From Labrys wisconsinensis (lineage in GTDB: Bacteria > Pseudomonadota > Alphaproteobacteria > Rhizobiales > Labraceae), in contig NZ_JAUSVX010000002.1 in assembly GCF_030814995.1 (NCBI RefSeq), positions 558,001 through 622,000 on the forward strand: a DNA stretch of 64,000 nt. The letters run 5' to 3'. The number at the start of each line of letters is the position of its first letter. Positions within the stretch are counted from its first letter, which is position 1. This document shows positions 46,077 to 56,577 of the stretch, piece after piece. Both the position numbers and the translations under genes were made by a program. Below the pieces are notes generated by a model. The model saw only the letters and a program-made list of their open reading frames with translations. It had not been told where the DNA came from and did not search any database.

Positions 46077-47402
46077 TCACACCCGGGCGGCGAGCCAGCG
46101 CTCGGCGATGGCCATCACGCCACCCCGCACCGCCTCGCTGCCGATCGCCTCGACCGCCTCGCCGACGAAGGCCTGCAGCAGGATCGCCTCGGCCTCGGCC
46201 TGCGGGATGCCGCGCGCCTTGCAGTAGAACAGGAGGTCCTCGTCCAGGGCGCCGCAGGTGGCGCCGTGGCCGCAGACCACGTCGTCGGCGAAGATCTCCA
46301 GCTCCGGCTTGTTGTCGACCTCGGCGCCGTCGGAGAGCAGGATGGCCTGGCTCATCATCTTGCCGTCGGTCTTCTGGGCGCCCGGCCGCACCACGATCTT
46401 GCCCTGGAACACCGAGCGGCTGTCGCCGTCGAGCACCGCCTTGAACAATTCGCGGCTGGTGCCGTTGAGGGCGGCATGGTCGACCACCAGCGTGGTGTCG
46501 GCATGGCGCTTGCCCGCCAGCAGCGTGGCGCCGCCGAGGGAGGCGGTGGCGTGGTCGCCGGCATAGGCGACGAAGAGCTGGCTCCGGGCCACCGCCGCGC
46601 CGGCACCGAGGGCGAAGCTGACGAGCTCCGCCCGAGCCCCGAGCGAGGCGGTCAGCGTGGCGAGGTGCAGGGTCTGCAGGCTCTCGGTCTGGATGGCGAT
46701 GCGCTCCAGCCGGGCGCGGTCGCCGAGGGAGACCTCGATGACGATGTTGGTCTGATTGGCGGCGCCCTCGGCCCCCTCATAGGTGTCGACCAGGGTGAGC
46801 GAGGCACCCTCGCCCAGCACGATCAGCGAGCGGGCATAGACCGCCCGGCCCTCCGGGCTGGTCTGGACGTGCTGGAGCAGCACCGGCAGCTCGACGCTGA
46901 CGCCGGCGTCGACGGCCAGCACGAAGCCGTCCGTCATGAAGGCGGCGTTGAGCGCCACCGCCGCATTGTCCACCGCCTGGGCGCCGAGGCGGCCGGCGAC
47001 CAGCGCGTCGCCCGAGGCCAGCGCCTCGGCGAGCGGCAGGAAGCGCACGCCCGCGGGCAGCAGCCCGACATCCGAGAGCGACGGCGCGAAGCTGCCGTCG
47101 ACCAGGGTCAGGCGCAGATGCGCGTGCTGGCGCAGGGCCTCGGACGTCAGGCGCGCCCTGTCGAGGGCGATCGCATCGGGCGGGGCGGCGAGCGGCCGGG
47201 CCTCGCGCATCAGCGTGCGCAGGTCGGTGTATTTCCACTCCTCGACGCGGCGATGCGGCAGGCCGGCGCGGGAGAAGGCGCCGAAGGCCTCCTCGCGCAG
47301 GCTGCGCACGGCGGCGGTGCCCGGCAGGGCGTCGAGCGCCGCGCCGAAGGCTTCGGCCAGCGCCGCCTCGGCCGGGGTCTTGATGACGGTGATCTCGGCC
47401 AT
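46077..47402 (-). CDS. sufD: Fe-S cluster assembly protein SufD
   Basis: A 441-residue member of the SufB/SufD family, partner of SufB and SufC in the scaffold complex. The N-terminal helical part (GLPHRRVEEWKYTDLRTLM) and the right-handed beta-helix core, with the C-terminal CGHGATCGALDEDLLFYCKARG, are typical. It lies 7 bp after sufC in the same operon. Confidence 0.95.
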   Translation of the reverse strand: MAEITVIKTPAEAALAEAFGAALDALPGTAAVRSLREEAFGAFSRAGLPHRRVEEWKYTDLRTLMREARPLAAPPDAIALDRARLTSEALRQHAHLRLTLVDGSFAPSLSDVGLLPAGVRFLPLAEALASGDALVAGRLGAQAVDNAAVALNAAFMTDGFVLAVDAGVSVELPVLLQHVQTSPEGRAVYARSLIVLGEGASLTLVDTYEGAEGAANQTNIVIEVSLGDRARLERIAIQTESLQTLHLATLTASLGARAELVSFALGAGAAVARSQLFVAYAGDHATASLGGATLLAGKRHADTTLVVDHAALNGTSRELFKAVLDGDSRSVFQGKIVVRPGAQKTDGKMMSQAILLSDGAEVDNKPELEIFADDVVCGHGATCGALDEDLLFYCKARGIPQAEAEAILLQAFVGEAVEAIGSEAVRGGVMAIAERWLAARV

Positions 47403-47409
47403 CAGCGCC

Positions 47410-48156
47410 TCACGCCGCTTCCGCGTAGTCGCGATAGCCGTTGGCCTCGAGCTCGAGCGCCAGCTCCTTGCCGCCGGACTTCACGATCCGCCCCTTGGAC
47501 AGCACGTGCACCTTGTCGGGCACGATATGGTTCAGGAGGCGCTGGTAATGGGTGATGATGACGAAGGAGCGGTCCTTGGCGCGCAACGCGTTGACGCCGT
47601 CCGCCACGATCCGGAGCGCGTCGATATCGAGGCCGGAATCGGTCTCGTCGAGGATGCCGAGCGAGGGCTCGAGCAGCGCCATCTGCAGGATCTCCATGCG
47701 CTTCTTCTCGCCGCCGGAGAAGCCGACATTGAAGGCGCGCTTCAGCATATCCTTATTGATATCAAGACTTTCTGCTGCCTTGTTGACTTTCCTGATGAAC
47801 TCGGAGGGCGACAATTCGCTTTCGCCGCGCGACTTGCGCTGGGCGTTGAGCGCCGCCTTCAGGAAGGTCATGGTGGCGACTCCGGGAATCTCCAGCGGGT
47901 ACTGGAAGGCCAGGAACACGCCCTTGGCGGCGCGCTCGTCCGGCGCCATCTCCAGGATGTTCTCACCGTTGAGCCGGATCTCGCCTTCGGTGACGGTGTA
48001 GTCGTCCTTGCCGGCGAGGATGTAGCTCAGCGTCGACTTGCCCGAGCCGTTCGGCCCCATGATCGCCGCAACCTCGCCGGTTGCGACCGTGAGGTCGAGG
48101 CCGTTCAGGATTGTCTTGCCGTCGATTTCGGCGTGCAGGTTCTTGATCTCGAGCAT
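47410..48156 (-). CDS. sufC: Fe-S cluster assembly ATPase SufC
   Basis: A 248-residue ABC-type ATPase of the soluble SufBCD complex. Walker A MGPNGSGKSTLSYIL (near 35-48), signature GFSGGEKKRMEI (near 145) and Walker B SLGILDETDSGLDIDAL are intact. The region LSPSEFIRKVNKAAESLDINKD is family-typical. It lies 128 bp after sufB; that gap shows no gene. Confidence 0.97.
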   Translation of the reverse strand: MLEIKNLHAEIDGKTILNGLDLTVATGEVAAIMGPNGSGKSTLSYILAGKDDYTVTEGEIRLNGENILEMAPDERAAKGVFLAFQYPLEIPGVATMTFLKAALNAQRKSRGESELSPSEFIRKVNKAAESLDINKDMLKRAFNVGFSGGEKKRMEILQMALLEPSLGILDETDSGLDIDALRIVADGVNALRAKDRSFVIITHYQRLLNHIVPDKVHVLSKGRIVKSGGKELALELEANGYRDYAEAA

Positions 48157-48284
48157 AGTTCAGTCCGTTTCCAGGCGGGGATCCCGCGCCCGCCCGGCGG
48201 CGGACGGCGAGGAGCCCTTCGATTTGAGTGTCGGTTCGCGCGCCGACGCCCGGCCGCCGCAATGCGGCGCCAGGACGGGCGGCC

Positions 48285-49757
<1,473 letters not shown>

Positions 49758-49808
49758 TCTCGTCTCCTGTGCGGCTCGCGCCGCAAAATTCTCGGGAAAG
49801 GGCAGCTT

Positions 49809-50990
49809 TCAGGCCGCCCTCATCCTGCGTTTCTCATATATGGTGCGATGCACGCGATGAAAGACCGCGAGGAAGCGTTCGACGTCTTCCGCGGCGGTGC
49901 TTCTGCCGAGCGAGACCCGGATCGCCCCGCTCGCCAGGTCCGGCACGACGGCCATGGCCTTGAGGACATGGCTGGCGCGGACCTTGCCCGACGAGCAGGC
50001 CGAGCCTGATGACACGGCGACCCCCTGCAAGTCGAGGGCCATCAGCGTCGTCTCGGCGGGAATGCCGGGGACGGCGAAGCAGATGGTGTTGGGCAGGCGC
50101 TCGGCCCCCTGCCCGAAGACGACGACATCGGGCGCTATCCTTCCCAGCCCGGCCTCCAGGCGGCCCTGCAGGGCGCGCTGGCGCACGGCTTCGGCGGCGA
50201 GGTCGCGCGCCGCCGCTTCGGCGGCCGCGCCGAAGCCGGCGATCGCCGGCAGGTTCTCGGTGCCGGCGCGCGCGCCCCGCTCCTGGCCCCCGCCCGCAAT
50301 CAGCGGCTCGGCGAGATGCAGGGCCTCGGAGGCCAGCACCAGGGCACCGCTGCCGAAGGGGCCGCCGAGCTTGTGGCCCGAGAGCGTCAGGAGATCGGCC
50401 CGAAGCGTCGCCATCGAGATCGCGATCTTGCCGGCGGCCTGGGCCGCGTCGGCGTGCAGCACGCCGCCGGCGGCCTGCACCGCCTCGGCGAGCGCGGCGA
50501 CGGGCTGGAGCACGCCGGTCTCGTTGTTGGCCAGCATCAGCGACACCAGCGGCCGCTCATTCGCCTGGCGCAGGTCAGCCATGCGGGCCGACCAGGCCGG
50601 CAGATCCGCCCGGCCCGCCCCGTCGACCGGCAGCATTTCCACCCGGTCGGGCGCGAAGCGCCCGCCCGCCAGCACGCTGGCATGCTCGACGGCCGAGACC
50701 AGGCAGTGCTCGAGCGGCCGGTCGGCGGGGCCGCGGCGCCAGTGCGGCGTCAGCGCCGTGGCGTTGGCCTCGGTCGCGCCGGAGACGAACACCACGGCCT
50801 TGGCCGCCGCGCCGACCAGCGATGCGACCTTTTCACGCGCCTCCTCGACGATGCGCCGGGCCGCGCGCCCCTCGGCATGGACCGAGGAGGCCGAGCCGGT
50901 CACGTCGAGCGCGGCCAGCATCGCCGCGCGCGCTTCCGGCCGGAGCGGCGTCGTGGCATTGTGGTCGAGATAGAGGCGCGATCCGGTCAA
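49809..50990 (-). CDS. Cysteine desulfurase, group I (NifS/IscS-like)
   Basis: A PLP cysteine desulfurase at the head of the suf operon. The frame begins LYLDHNATTPLRPEARAAML; it has the PLP lysine in LLTLSGHKLGGPFGSGAL and the long, mobile Cys loop VSSGSACSSGKVRASHVL of group I enzymes. No ATG precedes the conserved region in frame except one at 51098. I chose a TTG at 50990 (393 residues); a GTG at 51026 is the alternative. A NifS/IscS-like gene before sufB is a recurrent alphaproteobacterial arrangement. No rrf2/iscR gene is adjacent. Confidence 0.87.
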   Translation of the reverse strand: MTGSRLYLDHNATTPLRPEARAAMLAALDVTGSASSVHAEGRAARRIVEEAREKVASLVGAAAKAVVFVSGATEANATALTPHWRRGPADRPLEHCLVSAVEHASVLAGGRFAPDRVEMLPVDGAGRADLPAWSARMADLRQANERPLVSLMLANNETGVLQPVAALAEAVQAAGGVLHADAAQAAGKIAISMATLRADLLTLSGHKLGGPFGSGALVLASEALHLAEPLIAGGGQERGARAGTENLPAIAGFGAAAEAAARDLAAEAVRQRALQGRLEAGLGRIAPDVVVFGQGAERLPNTICFAVPGIPAETTLMALDLQGVAVSSGSACSSGKVRASHVLKAMAVVPDLASGAIRVSLGRSTAAEDVERFLAVFHRVHRTIYEKRRMRAA

Positions 50991-51143
50991 GCTGCTCGTC
51001 CGTTGGCGGAATGAGCGAGCCTGCACGCGGAAATGCTTGCAAAGCCACCCATTCCTCGTGCTAGAAAGCGCGGCCGGCGAGATACGGACGCCGCGCATCG
51101 CATCAGCGTCGGCACCGTTCAGCCCAGTGGGAGCCGCACGCTC

Positions 51144-51160
51144 TTTAGAATAATTCTAAA
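51144..51160. promoter_or_regulatory. Irr-type (ICE) box upstream of the suf operon
   Basis: TTTAGAATAATTCTAAA is a perfect 17-bp palindrome (8+1+8). It matches the iron-control element recognised by Irr in rhizobia (TTTAGAA...TTCTAAA). It lies 154 bp before the desulfurase start and 83 bp before the divergent hydrolase gene, so it could act on both. Match to the motif is from memory; binding is inferred. Confidence 0.75.
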
Positions 51161-51242
51161 TTGATAGCCTCTCCCTCTCCGGTCGTCAAGGCCGGATTCG
51201 AATGTGCGGGGGGTTGCAAAGGTCGACGAAAGGCGCCGATTC

Positions 51243-51896
51243 ATGCCCGAGGTTACGTTCACCGGTCCGGCCGGCCGCATTGAGGGGCGCTTCCAGCCCT
51301 CCAAGCAGCGCGGCGCGCCGATCGCCATCGTGCTGCATCCCCATCCGCAGTTCGGCGGCACGATGAACAACAAGATCGTCTACGACCTGTTCTATGCCTT
51401 CGCCCAGCGCGGCTTCTCGGCCCTGCGCTTCAATTTCCGCGGCGTCGGCCGCAGCCAGGGCTCGTTCGACCATGGCGCCGGCGAGCTCTCCGACGCGGCC
51501 GCGGCGCTCGACTGGGCCCAGACCGTGACGCCGGAGGCCAAGGCCTGCTGGATCGCCGGCGTGTCGTTCGGCGCCTGGATCGGCATGCAGCTCCTGATGC
51601 GCCGCCCGGAGGTGGAGGGCTTCATCTCGGTGGCTCCGCCGGCCAACCGCTTCGACTTCTCCTTCCTGGCGCCCTGCCCCTCCTCCGGCCTGATCGTCCA
51701 CGGCGACAGCGACCGCGTCGCGCCGCTGAAGGACGTGGAGACGCTGGTCTCCAAGCTGAAGACCCAGCGCGGCATCGTCATCGAGCAGAACGTCATCGAA
51801 GGCGCCAACCATTTCTTCGACAACAAGACCGAGGAATTGATCACCGCCTGCTCCACCTATCTCGACAAGCGCCTCGGCCTGACCGACGCGGCTTGA
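51243..51896 (+). CDS. Alpha/beta hydrolase family protein
   Basis: A 217-residue protein of the compact alpha/beta hydrolase type found in many proteobacteria. HPHPQFGGTMNNKIV (35-49) precedes RFNFRGVGRSQGSFDHG; the nucleophile elbow is GVSFGAW (near 113-119), the acid Asp in HGDSDRVAP and the His in GANHFFDN. Its substrate is unknown. The start at 51243 is a few bases upstream-free of competing ATGs except one at 51204. A strong terminator follows the stop. Confidence 0.87.
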   Translation: MPEVTFTGPAGRIEGRFQPSKQRGAPIAIVLHPHPQFGGTMNNKIVYDLFYAFAQRGFSALRFNFRGVGRSQGSFDHGAGELSDAAAALDWAQTVTPEAKACWIAGVSFGAWIGMQLLMRRPEVEGFISVAPPANRFDFSFLAPCPSSGLIVHGDSDRVAPLKDVETLVSKLKTQRGIVIEQNVIEGANHFFDNKTEELITACSTYLDKRLGLTDAA

Positions 51897-51917
51897 CGGC
51901 AACGGCCTTCGGTCGCA

Positions 51918-51947
51918 AAGCCTGCCTCGACGGCAGGCTTTTTCTTT
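51918..51947 (+). terminator. Rho-independent terminator after the alpha/beta hydrolase gene
   Basis: AAGCCTGCC (51918-51926), loop TCGAC, GGCAGGCTT (51932-51940), then TTTCTTT. The 9-bp perfect stem and T-tract make a canonical terminator. It ends 11 bp before the next start codon, so the first GNAT gene needs its own promoter or read-through. Confidence 0.9.
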
Positions 51948-51958
51948 GGGGGGACGGC

Positions 51959-52459
51959 ATGCACATCCGTGACGAGGAGCCGCAGGACGCGCCGGCCATC
52001 CGGGCGGTCGTCGCCGCGGCGTTCGAGGGGCATCCCCACGGCGCCGGCACCGAGCACCTCATCGTCGACGCCCTGCGCGCCCGCGGCGCCATGACCCTGT
52101 CGCTGGTGGCGGAGGAGGTCGGCGCCATCCTCGGCCATGTCGCCTTCTCTCCGGTGACGATCGGCGCCGTGCGGCAGGGCTGGTACGGGCTCGGCCCCCT
52201 CGCCGTCCGGCCGGGCCGGCAGCGCGGCGGCATCGGCCAGGCCCTGGTCCGGGCCGGCCTGGAGCGCCTCGCCGCCCTCGGGGCGAAGGGCTGCGTGCTG
52301 GTCGGCGATCCCGCCTATTACCGGCGCTTCGGCTTCCGCTCCGATCCCGGCCTCGCCTATGCCGACGTGCCCCGGGTCTACGTCCTCGCCCGGCCGTTCG
52401 CCGGCGAGACGCCGCGGGGCTCGATCGACTACGATCCCGCCTTCGCCGTCACCGCCTGA
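51959..52459 (+). CDS. GNAT family N-acetyltransferase (YhbS-like)
   Basis: A 166-residue acetyltransferase. The acetyl-CoA-binding segment is GLGPLAVRPGRQRGGIGQALVRAGL (near 80-104), followed by VLVGDPAYYRRFGF, which is characteristic of the YhbS-like group. Substrate unknown. The ATG at 51959 follows GGGGGGA; it sits right after the upstream terminator. An earlier in-frame ATG at 51893 falls inside the hydrolase gene and terminator and is unlikely. Confidence 0.88.
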   Translation: MHIRDEEPQDAPAIRAVVAAAFEGHPHGAGTEHLIVDALRARGAMTLSLVAEEVGAILGHVAFSPVTIGAVRQGWYGLGPLAVRPGRQRGGIGQALVRAGLERLAALGAKGCVLVGDPAYYRRFGFRSDPGLAYADVPRVYVLARPFAGETPRGSIDYDPAFAVTA

Positions 52460-52481
52460 ACCGCCCTCCCAGCAAAACGCC

Positions 52482-52961
52482 ATGCCCCTTGCCATCCGCC
52501 CCGCCCGACCGGAGGACGCGCAGACCGTCCTGACGCTGATCCGCGGCCTCGCCGACTACGAGAAGCTGCTGCACGAGGTCGAGGCGACGGAGGCCGACAT
52601 CGCCGCCTCGCTGTTCGGGCCGAACCCGCGCGTCTTCTGCGACATCGCCGAGTGGGACGGCGCGGCGGCGGGCTTCGCGCTGTGGTTCTACAACTACTCC
52701 ACCTTCCTCGGCCGGCACGGCCTCTACCTGGAAGACCTGTTCGTCCGGCCCGAGTTCCGGGCCCACGGCATCGGCAAGGCGCTGCTCGCCCATCTCGCCC
52801 GGCGCTGCCTGGCCGAAGGTCTCGGACGGCTCGAATGGGCCGTGCTCGACTGGAACGAGCCGGCGATCGGCTTCTACAAGCGCCAGGGCGCGGTGATGCG
52901 CGACGAGTGGACGGGATGCCGCCTCAGCGGCGAGGCCCTGACGCGCCTGGCGCAGGGCTGA
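52482..52961 (+). CDS. GNAT family N-acetyltransferase (spermidine/diamine acetyltransferase-like)
   Basis: A 159-residue enzyme resembling the SSAT-type branch. It starts LAIRPARPEDAQTVLTLIRGLADYEKLLHEVEAT, followed by ALWFYNYSTFLGRHGLYLEDLFVRPEFRAHGIGKALL with the acetyl-CoA loop near 95-100, and WAVLDWNEPAIGFYKRQGA. The family acetylates polyamines or thialysine; activity here is inferred. It lies 22 bp after the first GNAT gene and converges on the catabolic operon. Confidence 0.88.
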   Translation: MPLAIRPARPEDAQTVLTLIRGLADYEKLLHEVEATEADIAASLFGPNPRVFCDIAEWDGAAAGFALWFYNYSTFLGRHGLYLEDLFVRPEFRAHGIGKALLAHLARRCLAEGLGRLEWAVLDWNEPAIGFYKRQGAVMRDEWTGCRLSGEALTRLAQG

Positions 52962-52982
52962 CCCGCATCGGCCTGCGCCGCG

Positions 52983-54137
52983 CTATTCCTCGAACAGCGG
53001 GGCCGGGTCGGGCGTGTAGCGGGCGAGCTTGTCCCGGTCGATGGCGACGCCGAGGCCCGGCCCCTGCGGAATCGGCAGGAATCCGTCGGCGTCGAGCGCG
53101 AAGGGCTGGGCCAGGATGCCGTCGACATAGGGGCTTCCGCCGATGAACTCGACGAGGTCGACATTGGGGAGGGCATTGGCGAGCTGCAGGTCCGCCGCGA
53201 CGCCGAGCGCCGTGTTCCAGCCATGGCCGACATATTTGACGCCGAAGTCCTGCGCCATCCAGGCGATGCGGCGCTGCTCGCTGAGGCCGCCGACCTTGGT
53301 CGCGTCGGGCTGGACGATGTCGAAGGCGCCGCGGCTCAGGAACGGGATGAAGCTCTGGCGCCGGGTGAGCACCTCGCCGCCGGCGATCGGCACGGGGCTG
53401 ACGCGCCGGAGATGGCAGAAATCGTCGATCGCGTCGGGAACGAGCGCCTCCTCGAACCAGCCGACATCGTAGTCGCTCAGCATCTCGGCGGTGCGCATCG
53501 CCCATTTGAGCCCCTGGGGCCAATGCGCATCGCTGGCGCCGGCATCGACGAACAGCTTGGCATCCTCGCCGATGCCCTCGCGGGCGGCGCGCACGATGGC
53601 CTCGTCGAGCTTGCTGTCGTCGCGGCGCCCGAAGGGCCCCCAGCCGATCTTGAAGGCGCGGAATCCCTGGGCGCGATAGCGCGCCACGACCTCGCGCATC
53701 AGGCCGGGCTCTTCCATCAGCAGCGAGCAATAGGGCTTGACCCGCTCGCGGTAGGTCCCGCCGAGAAGCCGGGCGACGGGCTGGCCGGTGACCTTGCCGA
53801 GAATGTCCCACAAGGCGATGTCGATGCCGCTGATCGCATGGGTGAGCGTGCCGCCGCGGCCCATCCAGAAGGTGTTCTGATGCAGCTTCTCCGTGAGGCG
53901 CTCGGGCTCCAGCGCGGTCTCGCCGCGCCAGAGCGGTTCGAGCACGTCGATGGCGGCCTTGGCCAGCCGGCCGTCGGTGAACACCGAGCCATAGCCGGTG
54001 ATGCCGGCATCGGTGTGCACGGCGATGATGGCGTGGATCGAATCCTCCGGCCTGATCTCCGCCGACCAGCCGCCCTTGGGGCTTTCGCCGAGGAGCGGCG
54101 CGGCGTGGATGGAGCGGATGGTGACTTGCGACGACAT
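52983..54137 (-). CDS. Mandelate racemase/muconate lactonizing enzyme family protein (enolase superfamily), first
   Basis: A 384-residue enolase-superfamily enzyme, last gene of the operon. The N-terminal capping domain and (beta/alpha)7-beta barrel are recognisable. Candidate catalytic or metal residues: Lys in FRAFKIGWGP (near 160), Asp in LFVDAGAS, Glu in WFEEAL and AGGEVL, His in KYVGHGWN. The pattern fits the mandelate-racemase subgroup, which includes dehydratases of sugar acids. The substrate cannot be assigned. It differs clearly from the second enolase-superfamily enzyme at 57632. Confidence 0.88.
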   Translation of the reverse strand: MSSQVTIRSIHAAPLLGESPKGGWSAEIRPEDSIHAIIAVHTDAGITGYGSVFTDGRLAKAAIDVLEPLWRGETALEPERLTEKLHQNTFWMGRGGTLTHAISGIDIALWDILGKVTGQPVARLLGGTYRERVKPYCSLLMEEPGLMREVVARYRAQGFRAFKIGWGPFGRRDDSKLDEAIVRAAREGIGEDAKLFVDAGASDAHWPQGLKWAMRTAEMLSDYDVGWFEEALVPDAIDDFCHLRRVSPVPIAGGEVLTRRQSFIPFLSRGAFDIVQPDATKVGGLSEQRRIAWMAQDFGVKYVGHGWNTALGVAADLQLANALPNVDLVEFIGGSPYVDGILAQPFALDADGFLPIPQGPGLGVAIDRDKLARYTPDPAPLFEE

Positions 54138-54155
54138 GGTCTTTCCCTGACGACT

Positions 54156-54935
54156 TCAGAAGGTTGCCGACACGCCGCCGTCGACGAGCAGGATCTGCCC
54201 GGTGACATAGCGCGCATCGTCGGAGCACAGGAAGAAGGCCGGCCCGGCGATATCCCCGGGGTGGCCGGCACGGCCGAGCGGGATGCGGCCATATCTGAGG
54301 TAGATGTCCTTGAACCAGTCGGTCTCGTGCTCATGGCCGGACCCGTCGGGCAGCAGGGCCATGCGCGTGTCGATGAAGCCGGGGGCCAGCGCATTGACGA
54401 CGATGCCCTCGCCCGCGACGTCGCAGGCGAGCGCCCGCGTGAAATTGACGAGCGCGCCCTTGGCGGTGGAGTAAGGGATGGAATCGCGCGAGCCTCGCAG
54501 CCCCATGATCGAGGCGATGTTGAGGATGCGGCGCCCCTCGCCGCCCGCCCTGATCAGCGGCAGCATGGCGAGGGTGACGCGCACCGCGCCGTCCTGGTTG
54601 ATGTCGAGAACCCGGCGATAATGCGCCATCGTCATCGTGGCGATGCCGGTCATGTCGAGGATCGCGGCATTGTTGACCAGGATCTCGCAGTGCCCGTGCC
54701 GATCGGCGACGTCAGCGGCGAGCGAGGCCACGGAGGCGTCGCTGCCGATGTCGACGGCGGCGGCCATGGCGTTGCCGCCGATCTCGCTCGCCGTGCGCTC
54801 GGCCTGCCGGATGTCGATGTCGGCGATGACGAGGCGCGCGCCTTCCGCCGCCAGCCGTTCGGCGATGGCGCGGCCGATGCCCTGCGCGGCGCCGGTCACG
54901 ACGGCCACGCGGTCCAGAAGTCTTTGTCCGCTCAT
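54156..54935 (-). CDS. Short-chain dehydrogenase/reductase
   Basis: A 259-residue classical SDR. NAD(P)-binding TGAAQGIG (near 15-22), acidic residue in VIADIDI favouring NAD+, the NNAA motif, catalytic Ser in NIASIMG, and YSTAK with the Tyr and Lys. The product probably oxidises a hydroxyl of the imported compound. Its ATG overlaps the stop of the permease gene at 54932, so it is translated with the transporter. Confidence 0.92.
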   Translation of the reverse strand: MSGQRLLDRVAVVTGAAQGIGRAIAERLAAEGARLVIADIDIRQAERTASEIGGNAMAAAVDIGSDASVASLAADVADRHGHCEILVNNAAILDMTGIATMTMAHYRRVLDINQDGAVRVTLAMLPLIRAGGEGRRILNIASIMGLRGSRDSIPYSTAKGALVNFTRALACDVAGEGIVVNALAPGFIDTRMALLPDGSGHEHETDWFKDIYLRYGRIPLGRAGHPGDIAGPAFFLCSDDARYVTGQILLVDGGVSATF

Positions 54936-55735
54936 TCCTGGTCCTGCTGCTCCGCTGGTTTCAGGCGCGCGCCGACGGCGATGGTGAGCCCGATCGAGAT
55001 CAGCAGCACGATGGTGACGAGGGCGTTGATCTCGGGCGAGAAGCCGACACGGATCATCGCCCACAGGCGTAGAGGCAGGGTGGTGGCATCGCCGGCCAGG
55101 AACACCGAGATCAGCGTCTCGTCGAAGGAGAGCGTGAACGCGAGGATGGCGCCCGTTGCCACGGCGGAGCGCAGCTGCGGCCAGAGGACGTAGCGCAGCG
55201 TCTGCCAGCGCGATGCGCCGAGGTCGGCCGAGGCCTCGACGAGAGACCTGGCGAGGGATTGCAGCCGCGTCTGCACGAGGCGGAACATCACCGCCAGCAC
55301 GAAGACGGTGTGGCCGATGATGATCGTGACGAAGCCGCGGTCGATGCCGGTTCCGGCGAAGAAGATCAGGAGGGAGAGGCCCGTCACGATCGGCGGCAGC
55401 AGGAAGGGCAGGTAGACGATGAGCTCGACCGCCCGGCGAAACAGCGCCCCCTCCCATTCGACATAGAGCGCCAGCACCACGGCCAGCGCCGCCGCAAGGC
55501 CGACCGCGCCGCCGCCGACCATCGCGGTGGTGCGCAACGCCTCGAGGATCGACTGGTTGTCGAGAAGCTTGCCGTACCATCCGAGCGAGGCCGTCGCCCA
55601 ATGGATGCCGGCACGGTCGACGGTGACGATGGAAAACAGCGCGCCGATCAGCACCGGCGCGTAGAGGACGAGGAAGGCCGCCCCCGTCAGGATGCCCAGG
55701 CCGATATCGGTGAAGCGTTCCGCCCGCGCCTGCAT
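54932..55735 (-). CDS. ABC transporter permease (PotC type)
   Basis: A 267-residue inner-membrane protein with six helices and the inner-membrane loop EASADLGASRWQTLRYVLWPQ (near 170-190), the EAA motif that contacts the ATPase. It belongs to the spermidine/putrescine-type permeases. It begins 2 bp after the upstream permease ends and overlaps the SDR gene by 4 bp. Together they are one importer unit. Confidence 0.92.
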   Translation of the reverse strand: MQARAERFTDIGLGILTGAAFLVLYAPVLIGALFSIVTVDRAGIHWATASLGWYGKLLDNQSILEALRTTAMVGGGAVGLAAALAVVLALYVEWEGALFRRAVELIVYLPFLLPPIVTGLSLLIFFAGTGIDRGFVTIIIGHTVFVLAVMFRLVQTRLQSLARSLVEASADLGASRWQTLRYVLWPQLRSAVATGAILAFTLSFDETLISVFLAGDATTLPLRLWAMIRVGFSPEINALVTIVLLISIGLTIAVGARLKPAEQQDQE

Positions 55736-55737
55736 CG

Positions 55738-56577
55738 TCACACCCTCTGGCGGCGGGCGGCATGGCCGCCGCCAATGATCGCAACGAGCGCGACGGCGAA
55801 GAGGACCACGCCCATGGCGGCCCCGAAGGGCCAATTATAGGCCAGGCCGAACTGCGACCAGATCACGCGGCCGAAGGTGAAGCCCGAGGGGCCGCCGACC
55901 ATCTGCGGGGTGATGTAGTCGCCGAGCGCCAGCACGAAGGTGAAGAGCGCCCCGGCGATCGTGCCGGGAAGCGACAGCGGCAGCACCACATGCCGGACCG
56001 TCGTCGCCAGCCCGGCGCCGAGATCCGAGGAGGCCTGGAGCAGGCTGCGGGGGATGCGTTCGAGCGACAGGAAGATCGGCAGGATGACGAAGGGCAGGAA
56101 GATGACGGCCATGGTCATCAGGATCGCCGTCTGGTTGTAGAGGAAGAGCAGGCTCGGCTGGGCCAGGAGGCCGCTTGCGACCAGCATCTGGTTGAGGAAG
56201 CCGTTGAGGCCGAGGATCGAGCGCATCGTGTAGATCTTGACGATGTAGCTCATGAACAAGGGGATGACGAAGAGCAGCAGCAGGATGTATCGGCTGCGGC
56301 CGCGCCGGCGCCAGATGAAGTAGGCGATGGGATAGCCGACGAGGACGTCGATGGCCGTGACCTCCGCGCACAGGAGCAGGGTCAGGAGGAACGTCTTCAG
56401 ATAGGCCCAGTTGCCGAAGAACGCGGCGTAGTTGTCGAGCGTGGCGGCTGGCACGATCTGCTGGTTCTCGACCCGCCAGAACGACATCACGAGGAAGGCG
56501 CCGATCGGCACGACGACGAAGAGGATCGGCCCGGCCATGACCAGGCCGAACACCGCCAGGCGGGTGAGCCGGCCCAT
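55738..56577 (-). CDS. ABC transporter permease (PotB type)
   Basis: A 279-residue permease with six helices and the EAA-like loop QASSDLGAGLATTVRHVVLPLS (near 190-211). The conserved ALGDYITPQMVGGPSGF is typical of PotB-like proteins. The ATG at 56577 shares one base with the stop of the ATPase gene (TGATG). Longer open frames through the ATPase gene are out of frame with it and rejected. Confidence 0.92.
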   Translation of the reverse strand: MGRLTRLAVFGLVMAGPILFVVVPIGAFLVMSFWRVENQQIVPAATLDNYAAFFGNWAYLKTFLLTLLLCAEVTAIDVLVGYPIAYFIWRRRGRSRYILLLLFVIPLFMSYIVKIYTMRSILGLNGFLNQMLVASGLLAQPSLLFLYNQTAILMTMAVIFLPFVILPIFLSLERIPRSLLQASSDLGAGLATTVRHVVLPLSLPGTIAGALFTFVLALGDYITPQMVGGPSGFTFGRVIWSQFGLAYNWPFGAAMGVVLFAVALVAIIGGGHAARRQRV

